DNA of 64,000 nt from Erysipelotrichaceae bacterium (GTDB taxonomy: Bacteria > Bacillota_I > Bacilli_A > Erysipelotrichales > Erysipelotrichaceae), in NCBI GenBank assembly GCA_017405675.1, contig JAFRAB010000012.1, positions 62,001 to 126,000 on the forward strand, in the 5' to 3' direction. This document shows, piece after piece, positions 1-10,620 of the stretch. The notes below the pieces were generated by a model. It saw nothing but the letters and a program-made list of their open reading frames with translations. It was not told the DNA's origin and did not search any database. Both the position numbers and the translations under genes were made by a program. The stretch's first letter is position 1; each line of letters begins with the position of its first letter.

Positions 1-3000
1 CCTTCTTTGCCAATATATTAGCCATTATAACAAAGTCTTCCTCATCAGGATACTCTTTCCTGCCTGATAAGGCAGTCAGATAAGCCTTGCCCTTGTTACC
101 CATTATCTCATAAAGTTCCATTTCAACTCCAACCAGATCCTTGCATGAACAGTAATTGCAGTGCTCACAGAGACTGTGATTACGGCATTGTTCAAGCAGT
201 TCAGCTGCTTCTTCGCATCTGCCGGCCAGGGCCAGATTTCTGATCTTTCTGGTCTTGTAAAGCAGCAGATCAAGACGGCTCTGACTCAGATATTCGTCAA
301 TGATCCGTAAAGCCTTCTCAGCATAGTATTTCTGACGTTCAGGATTATTCAGATGGAAATAGGCATAAGCCAGATTTCCATATACTCGGGACAGATCGCT
401 GTCCTTTTCCTGTTCCTGCATGCCCAGGATCTTTTCCAGGGCTTTGACTTCACGTTTGTAGTCCTCATCATTTCTGTTGATCAGATGTTCCAGTTCCAGT
501 GAGCGCTGTCTGTCCATCAGACTGTTATAGGTAGATCTGTTGAACTTGGCTTTCATGAAGTTCTTCTGCAGGATGTCAAACGTCACCATCGCGCTCCAGT
601 AATCCTGCATATTCTGACGGCTCTTTTTCCAGGAAGCCAGATGTTCTCTGGCGGCCAGAAAATTACCCGACTGCACATAGATGTCAAAGATGACCTTGCT
701 GGCATATTTGTAGCTGAATTTGACGACCATGTCTTTGACAACGTCAATAGCTTCCTGCCATCTCTCCATGCGTCTTAGGATCCTGACTTTCTGATAATAG
801 TAACGGGTCTGATCGCCTTTCTGGCGGTCTACGATCTTTATAACTTCGTTTATGTTAACCAGAGCTCTGTCCAGATCATTTCTCAATAAGTACAGATAAC
901 TCAGACGGAAATAGCTGTCTAAGGTATCCGGTTCGTTTTTCTGCAGTTCCAGGAAGTTCTTTTCCGCTTCATCAAGATTACCCAGATACATGTTGCACAT
1001 ACCCAGATAAAACAGACCGCTGTAATCTCCCTGTCTGTCCAGTGATTTCTGATACCATTCCCTGGCTTTTTCGGCGCTTCTGTTAAGATCCTGATAATAG
1101 ATATATCCGATGCTCCGGTCTACTCCCGGACCGTGACGCGGATCTTCAGCCAGCTTCATATAGATTTCCAGAGCTTCCTTATAGCGCTCATCTCTTCTTA
1201 GGATCCAGGCTTTGTAATCAAGTAAGCCGCGGTGTCTTTCATTACATTTGAGACCCTTATCAGCCAGTTCCAGCATGATGGCACGGTCTTCCTTTATGTT
1301 GGCATCCAGCTTATCGCCTCTGATGCACAGCAATCTGTAATACAGGTCGTCACCGAATGAATAACTGGTAACACTGTCACCCAGTTTTTCAGCAGCCTGC
1401 TGATACAGTTCCATAGCCCCATCCGGATCATTATCCGCGCCTTCCTTAAGAATGCCCTGACAGTACATGACTGACGGGTCTTCCTGCAGATTGTTTTCCA
1501 ACAGGAAATCAACAATTTCCTGAGCTTCCTCATAGGCATTGTTTCTGGCCAGGATCCTGACCTTGAGAATATATAAGCCCAGGTCACTGCGGTTCATATC
1601 CAGACTGCGGTTAAGCGCGTCAAAAGCCTCGCGGTCATTGTGCAGATAGAAGCATGCATAACCTAACAGCAGATAACTGTGATAGGAGTCAGGCAGTTCT
1701 TTTACCAGCTCTCTGGCATATTCTGCGGCCTTTTCATATTCGCCATCGCCAATCGACATCTGCGTCAGCTGCGTCAGGATGTCAGCCTTGTCATCAGCCA
1801 GCTGCAAAGCCGTTTCATAGGCCTCCATGGCCTTTTCGTTATCCTTGAAGACACTGTGATAGAAATAGCCTTTGCGACCGTACATTTCGCCCAGTCTCTT
1901 TTTGCGCTTGACTGTTTCCGGATCACCGTCGTCAGGCAGTTCCCTGATCACCTTTATCAGGTCTTCCAGATGCTGCATACCCTCTTCATTTCGCTCGGAA
2001 ACAAAGCAGATGTTGCTCATGAGATTATGGTAGTTAAACTGATCGACCTTATCTTTCTCGATTGATTCCGAAAGCCTGATTGCTTCATCAGTGAGGTTGT
2101 TTTCCAGATAAGCCCAGCAAAGATCAGCCTTGGCTTCACTGTCTTCAGGATGTTCGGCAATGTGTTCCTTTTTCTGTTCAATGACCTTGACGTTCCATTG
2201 TTGGCGCTTCTGATCAAGATCATAGATCTGCTGGGTATTGCCCCCGGCAGCACGCATCAGTTCATTGATCTGTTTAATGCCGTCTTCATATTCGCCCAGA
2301 CCGGCTAAGGCGTTGGCATAAAGCCACTTCAAAGCCATGTGACCAGGATTCTTCCGTAACAATCCCTCACACAGCTGTTTTTCTTCTTCATAAAGCTCTT
2401 TCCGGGCCAGCTCATTAGCCAGCATCATGCCCAGATGAGCATCATCCGGATACTGTTTCTGGATGTTTCGCAATTCATCCATGGCCGATTCATCTTCAAA
2501 ATGAATACGATATGAAACAGCTAAGGCTTCACCATACGGATGCTTTTCACTAAGTGCCAGCATTTCCTGAATCGTCTCAGAAGCTTTCTCACTGGCATCC
2601 CTTCTGATCTTCACATACAGATCAAGGTACTTATGGCAGCAGTCACCGTCTTCACCAGGAGTAAACATGTCCATCGGCAAAGTATCGTTATAGTTAATGC
2701 CGTTAATTATGACATAATCGATGAAATCCTTAGGATACTTCTCATACAGTTCCTCAACTCTGTCTTTCCAGCTGAACTGCTGATCTAAATATACCCATAC
2801 ATCATGGGTAATGAAATAATTGCTCATCAGATATTTCAGTAAAGCGTCCTCAACCGCCATGCGGCTGTCAATGGCCCTGCAGACATCTTCATCCAGCAGT
2901 TTTTGCCAGCAGGAAACATCATTACGCTTTCTGAAGACCTTATATAAATCGTCAAGTTTGTCGACCCACAGTTCAACTGCGGTCTTTTCCGTTCTCAGAC

Positions 3001-3166
3001 CCTGATCTTCAGCGTATTTCAAAGCTTCTTCGTATGCATTACGAAGCCGTTTGAATTCATCAGGCTTATCCTCCGGGTTGGTATTCATCAGTTTTTCACG
3101 ATAAGCCCGGGTTATAGCTTTTCTGTCTTTGGTAGGTTCAATACCCAGTATTTTCCAGATATCCAT
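1..3166 (-). CDS. Large TPR-like protein with degenerate J-domain N-terminus (partial, C-terminus off the window)
   Basis: The reading frame stays open from the ATG at 3166 to the left edge, giving 1055 visible residues and no stop. The first 55 residues look like a DnaJ J-domain: a YREKL helix, then FKRLRNAYEEAL. The HPD tripeptide that stimulates Hsp70 is replaced by NPED, so DnaK activation is doubtful. The rest is helical and rich in tandem repeats with Leu/Ala/Tyr spacing typical of TPR or Sel1 repeats. Near the visible end (143-187) lies a Cys cluster, C-x5-C-x2-C-x2-C-x-C, that could bind a metal. The start follows the previous gene's stop directly (TAA-ATG), with an AAGGA site 8 bases upstream, so it is translated with the feo operon. 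Function unknown; a scaffold or assembly role is inference. Confidence 0.75.
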   Translation of the reverse strand, partial: MDIWKILGIEPTKDRKAITRAYREKLMNTNPEDKPDEFKRLRNAYEEALKYAEDQGLRTEKTAVELWVDKLDDLYKVFRKRNDVSCWQKLLDEDVCRAIDSRMAVEDALLKYLMSNYFITHDVWVYLDQQFSWKDRVEELYEKYPKDFIDYVIINGINYNDTLPMDMFTPGEDGDCCHKYLDLYVKIRRDASEKASETIQEMLALSEKHPYGEALAVSYRIHFEDESAMDELRNIQKQYPDDAHLGMMLANELARKELYEEEKQLCEGLLRKNPGHMALKWLYANALAGLGEYEDGIKQINELMRAAGGNTQQIYDLDQKRQQWNVKVIEQKKEHIAEHPEDSEAKADLCWAYLENNLTDEAIRLSESIEKDKVDQFNYHNLMSNICFVSERNEEGMQHLEDLIKVIRELPDDGDPETVKRKKRLGEMYGRKGYFYHSVFKDNEKAMEAYETALQLADDKADILTQLTQMSIGDGEYEKAAEYARELVKELPDSYHSYLLLGYACFYLHNDREAFDALNRSLDMNRSDLGLYILKVRILARNNAYEEAQEIVDFLLENNLQEDPSVMYCQGILKEGADNDPDGAMELYQQAAEKLGDSVTSYSFGDDLYYRLLCIRGDKLDANIKEDRAIMLELADKGLKCNERHRGLLDYKAWILRRDERYKEALEIYMKLAEDPRHGPGVDRSIGYIYYQDLNRSAEKAREWYQKSLDRQGDYSGLFYLGMCNMYLGNLDEAEKNFLELQKNEPDTLDSYFRLSYLYLLRNDLDRALVNINEVIKIVDRQKGDQTRYYYQKVRILRRMERWQEAIDVVKDMVVKFSYKYASKVIFDIYVQSGNFLAAREHLASWKKSRQNMQDYWSAMVTFDILQKNFMKAKFNRSTYNSLMDRQRSLELEHLINRNDEDYKREVKALEKILGMQEQEKDSDLSRVYGNLAYAYFHLNNPERQKYYAEKALRIIDEYLSQSRLDLLLYKTRKIRNLALAGRCEEAAELLEQCRNHSLCEHCNYCSCKDLVGVEMELYEIMGNKGKAYLTALSGRKEYPDEEDFVIMANILAKK

Positions 3167-3319
3167 TTAGTTATTCCTTTTTGTTTTAGTACAGCTGGAC
3201 GCAAAAGCGCAGCCGCTGCAGACGTTATCACAGTTATTTCGGTCTTTTCTTATTCTGTTAACTGCCAGTACTAAAATGACAGCGATTATCCGAATTACAA
3301 CAATATCAGCCGGATTCAT
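3167..3319 (-). CDS. FeoB-associated Cys-rich membrane protein
   Basis: A 50-residue protein that starts inside the end of feoB through an ATGA overlap. A longer frame upstream exists, but it would run deep into feoB, so this start is preferred. It has one N-terminal membrane segment (about residues 5-20, VVIRIIAVILVLAV), then a basic stretch and a Cys cluster, C-x3-C-x2-C-x5-C, near the C-terminus. This matches the small FeoB-associated Cys-rich proteins that often take the place of FeoC next to feoB in Firmicutes. Its role in ferrous iron uptake is presumed from that association. Confidence 0.8.
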   Translation of the reverse strand: MNPADIVVIRIIAVILVLAVNRIRKDRNNCDNVCSGCAFASSCTKTKRNN

Positions 3320-5658
3320 AAACCACCGCCTATGATCCTGACTAATAAGGCACCAAGCCAGGCAATTACGCACTGACCGCATACTACATAGATAGCCCAT
3401 TTATGGCCCAGTTCCCTTCTGACAGCTGCTACGGCAGCCACACAAGGAGTATATAACAGCGAGAATACCAGAATACCGGCCGCCGTCAGAGATGAAATGG
3501 CTCCGGTTACTCCCGTTGAAGCAAACAGCATTTCCATGGTGGATACCACGCTTTCCTTGGCCATGAAGCCGCAGACCAGCGAGGTAATGATACGCCAGTC
3601 ACCTAATCCAACCGGTTTCATAAGAGGCACCAGCATGCCGGCAACAGAAGCCATGATGCTGTTCTGTGTGTCTTCAACCAGATTCAGTCTGAAGTCAAAG
3701 CTCTGCAGGAACCATACCACAATAGTAGCCACCATGATGACTGAAAAGGCTCTCTGCAGGAAATCCTTGGATTTTTCCCATAACAGCTGCATGACGTTCT
3801 TGACGCCAGGCATTCTGTAGTTAGGCAGTTCCATGACAAACGGAACAGCCTCACCTTTGAACAGCGTCTTCTTGAATATCAGAGCCATCAGTATTCCCGT
3901 AATGATTCCCAGAATATACAGTCCTGTTATGATCATCCAGCTGATGTTCGGGAAGAAGGCATGGGCAAAGAAGCCATAGATAGGCAGCTTGGCCGTACAT
4001 GACATAAACGGTGTCAGTAATATGGTCAGCTTGCGGTCACGGGCACTTGGCAATGTACGGGTCGACATTACGGCCGGTACCGTACAGCCGAAGCCTATTA
4101 ACATAGGAACAATGCTGCGACCGGAAAGACCGATCTTTCTTAAAATCTTATCCATTACGAAAGCTACTCTGGCGATATATCCGCTGTCCTCCAGTAAGGA
4201 CAGGAAGAAGAACATGGTAACAACTATCGGCAGGAAACTTAAGACGCTGCCTACTCCTTCAAATATGCCATCCAGTACCAGCGCCTGCAGGGTTTCATTA
4301 ACATGGACAGCCGCCATGGCAGAAGCCACTGAACCCTTAAGAGCATCGATTCCGGCTGCCAGCAGATCCTGCAGGAACGGTCCGATCAGAGCAAAGGTCA
4401 GATAGAATACCACACCCATAATGGCAATAAATAAAGGTATGGCTGTAAAACGTCCTGTCAGAACAGTGTCCAGTTTCTCACTGCGCCTATGTTCCTTGCT
4501 TTCCTGCGGCTTGATGACACAGCTGTCACACACCTTGTAAATATACGTGAAACGCATGTCAGCCATGGCTGCGCTGTGATCCAGTCCGCGTTCCTTTTCC
4601 ATCTGCAGAATTATGTGTTCCATCATTTCCTTTTCGTTTTCTTCCAGCTGCAGCTGATCAATTATCAGCTGATCACCTTCGATGACCTTGCTGGCTGCGA
4701 ACCTCAACGGCAAATCTGCTCTTCTGGCGTGATCTTCGATCAGATGTATGATGGCATGAATGCAGCGGTGTACTGCACCGCCGTTGGCACTGCTTTCACA
4801 GAAATCGTGATAAACCGGTTTTTCCTGATATTTCGCAATATGTACAGCGTGATTTACCAGTTCATCAACACCCTCATTGCGGGCTGCTGAAATAGGAATG
4901 ACCGGTACTCCCAGCATTTCTTCCATTTTATTGATATTGACGGAACCGCCATTGCCTGTCATTTCATCCATCATGTTCAGGGCAACGACCATTGGAATGT
5001 TCATTTCCAGTAACTGCATCGTCAGATACAGGTTACGGTCTATGTTGGTAACATCAACAATGTTTATGATAGCCTTAGGCTTTTCCTTAATGACGAAATC
5101 ACGGGAAACAAGTTCTTCGGAACTGTAAGGAGACATTGAATAGATGCCCGGCAAATCGGTAATAAGAGTATTCTTATACCCCCTTATGACACCGTCCTTG
5201 CGGTCAACCGTGACACCCGGGAAATTGCCGACATGCTGATTGGCACCTGTCAGCTGATTAAACAGAGTGGTCTTGCCGCTGTTCTGATTTCCTACCAGAG
5301 CAAAAGTCAGTATTTCATCATCAGGAAGCTTATTACCTGAACCTTTTGGATGGAATTTACCTTCTTCGCCAAGGCCCGGATGCGCCGTTCTGGCCGTACT
5401 GAAAGTATCAGCCTTCTTAACTTCGCGGCTTTCCGCTATTTCCTCAACCGTAATGTTGGCGGCATCAGCCAGACGCAGCGTCAGCTCATAGCCGTGGATC
5501 CTTAATTCCATAGGATCGCCCAAAGGCGCAAATTTCATCAGCGTTACTTCCGCTCCCGGAATGACTCCCATATCCAGAAAATGCTGACGTAAGGCTCCCT
5601 GGGATCCTACTGCCGTAATGCGGACTGTCTGTCCGATCTTTATTTCCCGCAGATTCAT
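3316..5658 (-). CDS. feoB: Ferrous iron transporter FeoA-FeoB fusion
   Basis: This 780-residue protein imports Fe(II) through the cytoplasmic membrane. Residues 1-75 form a FeoA-type SH3-like domain, and a linker leads to the FeoB G-protein domain. The GTPase motifs are visible: G1 GNQNSGKT (123-130), G3 DLPGIYS (168-174), a G4 motif NMMD and a G5 motif SAARN. The C-terminal half carries the Gate/FeoB_C polytopic membrane region. FeoA is usually a separate gene, and a fusion is a known variant. It leads an operon with the 50-aa Cys-rich protein and the large TPR-like gene. An AAAAGGAATTG site precedes the ATG. Confidence 0.96.
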   Translation of the reverse strand: MNLREIKIGQTVRITAVGSQGALRQHFLDMGVIPGAEVTLMKFAPLGDPMELRIHGYELTLRLADAANITVEEIAESREVKKADTFSTARTAHPGLGEEGKFHPKGSGNKLPDDEILTFALVGNQNSGKTTLFNQLTGANQHVGNFPGVTVDRKDGVIRGYKNTLITDLPGIYSMSPYSSEELVSRDFVIKEKPKAIINIVDVTNIDRNLYLTMQLLEMNIPMVVALNMMDEMTGNGGSVNINKMEEMLGVPVIPISAARNEGVDELVNHAVHIAKYQEKPVYHDFCESSANGGAVHRCIHAIIHLIEDHARRADLPLRFAASKVIEGDQLIIDQLQLEENEKEMMEHIILQMEKERGLDHSAAMADMRFTYIYKVCDSCVIKPQESKEHRRSEKLDTVLTGRFTAIPLFIAIMGVVFYLTFALIGPFLQDLLAAGIDALKGSVASAMAAVHVNETLQALVLDGIFEGVGSVLSFLPIVVTMFFFLSLLEDSGYIARVAFVMDKILRKIGLSGRSIVPMLIGFGCTVPAVMSTRTLPSARDRKLTILLTPFMSCTAKLPIYGFFAHAFFPNISWMIITGLYILGIITGILMALIFKKTLFKGEAVPFVMELPNYRMPGVKNVMQLLWEKSKDFLQRAFSVIMVATIVVWFLQSFDFRLNLVEDTQNSIMASVAGMLVPLMKPVGLGDWRIITSLVCGFMAKESVVSTMEMLFASTGVTGAISSLTAAGILVFSLLYTPCVAAVAAVRRELGHKWAIYVVCGQCVIAWLGALLVRIIGGGL

Positions 5659-5696
5659 AAATTCAATTCCTTTTCACAATTTATTTTACCACAACG

Positions 5697-5732
5697 AAAA
5701 AGAGGGAATACCATTTCTTGGTCATTTCCCTC
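5697..5732 (-). terminator. Intrinsic terminator after the sugar kinase gene
   Basis: Arms GAGGGAA (5702-5708) and TTCCCTC (5726-5732), with an inner ACC/GGT pairing, are followed on the minus strand by a run of five T (plus positions 5697-5701). It separates the frl-like genes from feoB, so feoB needs its own promoter. Confidence 0.8.
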
Positions 5733-5764
5733 CTGCAGTTTGTTTTTTATTCAATTACTGTCTT

Positions 5765-6616
5765 CTATTCAAGGATCTCGTAGCCGAAGCCGCCTTCTGA
5801 AAGGCAGTTGTCACGGGAATATGATGATGCCTTATCAAAGGCCTGACTGATTTTGTCCGAACTGAGAACTTCTCCCTTTTTCCATCCCAGTCTCATCATT
5901 TCATCCACGAAGGCTGCCAAAAATGAATCCCCTGCCCCCATGGTATCAACTGCTTCAACGTATTTGACTTCACCGTGAACAACACCGTTGGCATTGATCA
6001 GATACTGTCCATGAGATCCCATGGTAACCAGCACATTTACTACGCCATGGCTCATTATCTTTTCCGCAAATTTCTGAATTGCTTCTTCACTGACATGCGG
6101 GAAGGAGAACATTGCCAGATCCATGTTGGTGCATACCAGATCAAGATATTCATCCACATGATACTTATCCTTTTCACCAAAATCGTAGACATAGATCTTA
6201 TCAAGCCTGCTGATCTTCTTCATCTCATCCTGCATCTTTGCGTTGCAGTTGGAGATTATGACATCGAATCCCTTAAGATATTCGATTTTTTCCTCAGTCA
6301 GATCCATCGGTCCTGACCATTTATCACCGGTAACAACGCTGACAAATGATCTTTCACCATTGATCACCTCATAATTGCAGTGCTTGGTTGTGCCGCCTTC
6401 AATGATCTCACAATGACTGTGGTCAACATTATTGGCATCAAGAGCACGCTGAATGACACCGGCCATCTTATCGTCACCAATATTACCCAGATAGACAGAA
6501 TCATTGCCCAGTCTGGCCAGGTGAACGGAAACGTTGAGACTGTTGCCGCCGGGATACATTCTGTTATTGTTTACATAGTAATCAATGACATTATCGCCGA
6601 CACAAACGCTTCTCAT
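5765..6616 (-). CDS. frlD: PfkB-family sugar kinase, fructoselysine 6-kinase type
   Basis: A 283-residue ribokinase/PfkB-family kinase. The N-terminus has the PGGNSLNVSVHLARLG substrate-site signature and the C-terminus the DTMGAGDSF motif with the catalytic Asp and the anion hole. Overall pattern, length and pairing with a SIS-domain deglycase match FrlD, which phosphorylates fructoselysine (an Amadori product) at O6 before FrlB cleaves it. The longest frame begins 13 codons earlier inside the SIS gene. I chose MRSVCVGDN at 6616, one base after the SIS stop, because it aligns with the family N-terminus. A related ketosamine could be the true substrate. Confidence 0.75.
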   Translation of the reverse strand: MRSVCVGDNVIDYYVNNNRMYPGGNSLNVSVHLARLGNDSVYLGNIGDDKMAGVIQRALDANNVDHSHCEIIEGGTTKHCNYEVINGERSFVSVVTGDKWSGPMDLTEEKIEYLKGFDVIISNCNAKMQDEMKKISRLDKIYVYDFGEKDKYHVDEYLDLVCTNMDLAMFSFPHVSEEAIQKFAEKIMSHGVVNVLVTMGSHGQYLINANGVVHGEVKYVEAVDTMGAGDSFLAAFVDEMMRLGWKKGEVLSSDKISQAFDKASSYSRDNCLSEGGFGYEILE

Positions 6617-6617
6617 A

Positions 6618-7616
6618 TTAATACTCACTCTTTCTGTAGTATCTTCTGATCTCAAGTGAATGATTCATGAATACTTCAGCATTCTTGCCGATGCGCTGTA
6701 AAATGGCACCCATTACTACCGGACCGAGATACTTACGGTATTCTTCCTTGATTCCTTCAAGTTCATAATCTCTTGTATCAAAGCAGGTAAACTTGTCGGT
6801 GAGAGGTTCAACGAATCTTCTTACTCTTTCATCCTGGCTTCTGGTTACGCCTTCACCCATTACCAGTGTAACAGGTACGTCCTTTTCAACCAGTTCGAGA
6901 GTGCCATGGAAGAATTCAGCAGAAGTAACTGACTTGGTTCTGATCCATAATGATTCTTCCAGAACACACATTGAATATGAATAGGCATTTGGCCATAAGT
7001 CACCGGAACCGATCCAGATGCTGTAAGGTTCATATGCATACTTTTCAGCATAGGCCTTGCACTTTTCATCGCAGGCAATTCTGACCTTAGCTAAGGCAAC
7101 GCCCAGATTCTTCAGATTATCGGCGAAATCAGGATATTCAGGGAAATAGCCCTTATTATAGAGGATCTTTCCGATAATGAAATAGAATACCAGTTCCTGA
7201 GGACGGCCGTCCAGATAGGTAAAGGTATAGTCAGATAAGGCTGCCAGCTTGCTATTGGCAACACCGCATACTGATACGATCTTTACGCCCATTTCTCTTA
7301 ATTTTTCAGCACAGGCAATTGTTTCCTTGGTGTCACCTGATTTTGATGTCAGGAATGCCACACTCTTATCCGTCAGTCTGTTACAGCCGGTTAACAGGAA
7401 ATCAGCGGAAATCATGCTGTCAACAGGCAGTTTGGAATATACATTTACATAATGAGCAAACGGATCCATCATGGCTTTTGAACCGCCTGAAGAAGTAAAG
7501 AACAGCAGGTCAAAGCCTTCTGCGCATACGTCATCGGCGATCTTTTCAATCGTTTCTCTCTGATTGTAAATGAATTCATAATTTCTGATAATTGTCTTTT
7601 CATCGAATGTTACCAT
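6618..7616 (-). CDS. frlB: SIS-domain protein, fructoselysine-6-phosphate deglycase type
   Basis: A 332-residue double-SIS-domain protein of the GlmS/AgaS/FrlB group. The phosphosugar-binding segments TSSGGSKA and TSKSGDTKET (SIS 1) are clear, and the FHGTLE segment in SIS 2 is where family members carry the catalytic Glu/His. FrlB splits fructoselysine-6-phosphate into lysine and glucose-6-phosphate, and the FrlD-like kinase directly downstream supports that reading. A frame 45 codons longer exists, but AGGTGAAG sits just ahead of the ATG at 7616. No amino-acid permease or frl regulator is adjacent, so uptake must be encoded elsewhere. Confidence 0.75.
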   Translation of the reverse strand: MVTFDEKTIIRNYEFIYNQRETIEKIADDVCAEGFDLLFFTSSGGSKAMMDPFAHYVNVYSKLPVDSMISADFLLTGCNRLTDKSVAFLTSKSGDTKETIACAEKLREMGVKIVSVCGVANSKLAALSDYTFTYLDGRPQELVFYFIIGKILYNKGYFPEYPDFADNLKNLGVALAKVRIACDEKCKAYAEKYAYEPYSIWIGSGDLWPNAYSYSMCVLEESLWIRTKSVTSAEFFHGTLELVEKDVPVTLVMGEGVTRSQDERVRRFVEPLTDKFTCFDTRDYELEGIKEEYRKYLGPVVMGAILQRIGKNAEVFMNHSLEIRRYYRKSEY

Positions 7617-7752
7617 AGTCTTCACCTCACAGTTTAAATATAACATATGTTCTTTTTGGATATAAATAACATCCTGAAACTGAACACATAAAAGATTTCT
7701 TTTATCAAAAAACACATATTCAAAACCGAAACCGTATATTATCAGCCTCATT

Positions 7753-7788
7753 AAAAACCTCCCGATACCCTGTTGTCAGGAGGTTTTT
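7753..7788 (-). terminator. Intrinsic terminator after the phospho-beta-glucosidase gene
   Basis: Ten-base arms AAAAACCTCC (7753-7762) and GGAGGTTTTT (7779-7788) pair around a 16-base loop. Read on the minus strand, the stem ends in a T run. It lies 20 bases after the glycosidase stop and isolates it from the frlB-like gene, whose promoter should lie in the A/T-rich stretch 7617-7752. Confidence 0.85.
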
Positions 7789-7807
7789 ACCTTATGAAAT
7801 CATATTA

Positions 7808-9250
<1,443 letters not shown>

Positions 9251-9302
9251 CTATTTAAATTATACAATATGAAATCCTTCAGCAGAATCACATATAAAAC
9301 AA

Positions 9303-9325
9303 AAGTCATCCTTTCAGATGACCTT
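9303..9325 (-). terminator. Intrinsic terminator after tldE
   Basis: Stem GTCATC (9305-9310) with GATGAC (9317-9322), loop of six, flanked by AA/TT. On the minus strand it is followed by TTTTGTTTTAT. It closes the tldD-tldE transcript about 12 bases past the stop. Confidence 0.75.
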
Positions 9326-9336
9326 GTTCTTATTGT

Positions 9337-10620
9337 TTACTCTTCACCGGCAACATTAACATCAAACAGCTGGATCGTACAAGGTACGATGCAGTTGTCA
9401 AGCTGTCTGGTTTCCTGTGAAAGATAGATGTGCTTTAAGGCACTGTTCATGTTGCAGGTAATTGATCCGCCTGTTACAGGTTTTACGGTCTGGCCGTCAT
9501 AGTAGTAGCCTAATCTGATCTCGCCGCCGAAGTCGCCGCTGACCGGATCCATGATGAAGCTGGAGAACTGAATAACTTCCAGATATGGACCCTGTTTCAT
9601 TTCTTCAACGGTCCTGCTGCCAGGTTCTACAACATAGTTGTTGGCTGGAGATGCTTTCTCCAAACCCAGATAGTAAGCAGTGATCTGGTCGCCCCAGTAA
9701 TTCTGATAGATACCGTTTTCAACGATCGTCAGATCCTGAGCCTTGTTTCCTTCTTTTGAATAAGGCATGTTACGGCTGGAATGCGGCAGACTGCTGGCCA
9801 GTTTAAGTGTGATCTTGTCGCAGTCATCGCTTTCCTGACAGTTATCACCGATTTTGACCTGGCTGTTGCCGAAGAATACGCTCTGGGTATTCGTTTTAGC
9901 CAGGAAATATCTGAAGAAGCTTCTGTTATCGTCGCCTGACATCAGTACAGTTACACCCATCATCTTTTTGGTAGGCTTGGCCTGGGTCCTGTCCTTGGCA
10001 TATTCAAAGATCTTCTGAATGCCGGCAGTGATCTCTTCAATCGGCTTATCAGCGAACTTTTCGTTATGATACAGTTCGATTTCATGATCGCCGTCGATGG
10101 AGTTGATGACTATTTCAATTTCCTCATCCATGGTATTGAATGTAATGTCAACACCCTGTGAGTTTACGATGTGATAATAGTATTCATTGACGAAAATTTC
10201 ATAGGAGTTAACCTTTTCCGTTTCGGTATTCTTAACATTCTGCATAGCCTTTACGACATTGCTGAAGATTTCGGTCAGGTTATAGTCCTTTTTCTCTTCA
10301 AAGTATTTCTCGTCCTTAACGATCTCATAATAAGGGTTCTGAGCCAGAGTGGCATTGAACTTGAGAACTTCAATGTCAGCCTTCAGCTGCTCATCGGTTT
10401 CACCCTGATAGATCTCACGGCTGCCCTTGCCTCTCAGCTTTCGGCCTTCGACCTCACTGTCCATGTAGACTTCCAGCGTCATGTGCGTGACTTTGGAAAT
10501 ACGGTGCTGATCAAGAGCCTGCTTTATAAAGTAAGCCTGATGGGATGCTTCCGTAACCTCAACGATGCGGTAATCGCTGACTTCTGCTTCATTTAACAGT
10601 TTAATTAATCTTTCCAGCAT
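9337..10620 (-). CDS. tldE: TldE/PmbA-type metalloprotease subunit
   Basis: A 427-residue member of the TldD/PmbA (U62) family. In the known heterodimer TldE lacks the zinc site and supplies structure, while TldD carries it; consistent with this I see no HExxxH here. The complex degrades unstructured peptides and matures some ribosomally made peptides such as microcin B17 and CcdA-type antitoxins. The start at 10620 overlaps the tldD stop as TAATG, implying coupled translation. The longer frame starting 57 bases upstream lies inside tldD and is not used. No peptide precursor gene is visible nearby. Confidence 0.88.
   Translation of the reverse strand: MLERLIKLLNEAEVSDYRIVEVTEASHQAYFIKQALDQHRISKVTHMTLEVYMDSEVEGRKLRGKGSREIYQGETDEQLKADIEVLKFNATLAQNPYYEIVKDEKYFEEKKDYNLTEIFSNVVKAMQNVKNTETEKVNSYEIFVNEYYYHIVNSQGVDITFNTMDEEIEIVINSIDGDHEIELYHNEKFADKPIEEITAGIQKIFEYAKDRTQAKPTKKMMGVTVLMSGDDNRSFFRYFLAKTNTQSVFFGNSQVKIGDNCQESDDCDKITLKLASSLPHSSRNMPYSKEGNKAQDLTIVENGIYQNYWGDQITAYYLGLEKASPANNYVVEPGSRTVEEMKQGPYLEVIQFSSFIMDPVSGDFGGEIRLGYYYDGQTVKPVTGGSITCNMNSALKHIYLSQETRQLDNCIVPCTIQLFDVNVAGEE

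Noticed and set aside
1294..2788. Several 60-130 codon frames on both strands under the TPR-like gene
   Set aside because: They are shadows of the long open frame, lack ribosome sites and show no protein-like composition.
3320..3400. 77-residue version of the Cys-rich Feo protein
   Set aside because: The extra 27 codons lie inside feoB. The ATGA overlap and the hydrophobic start favour the 50-residue form.
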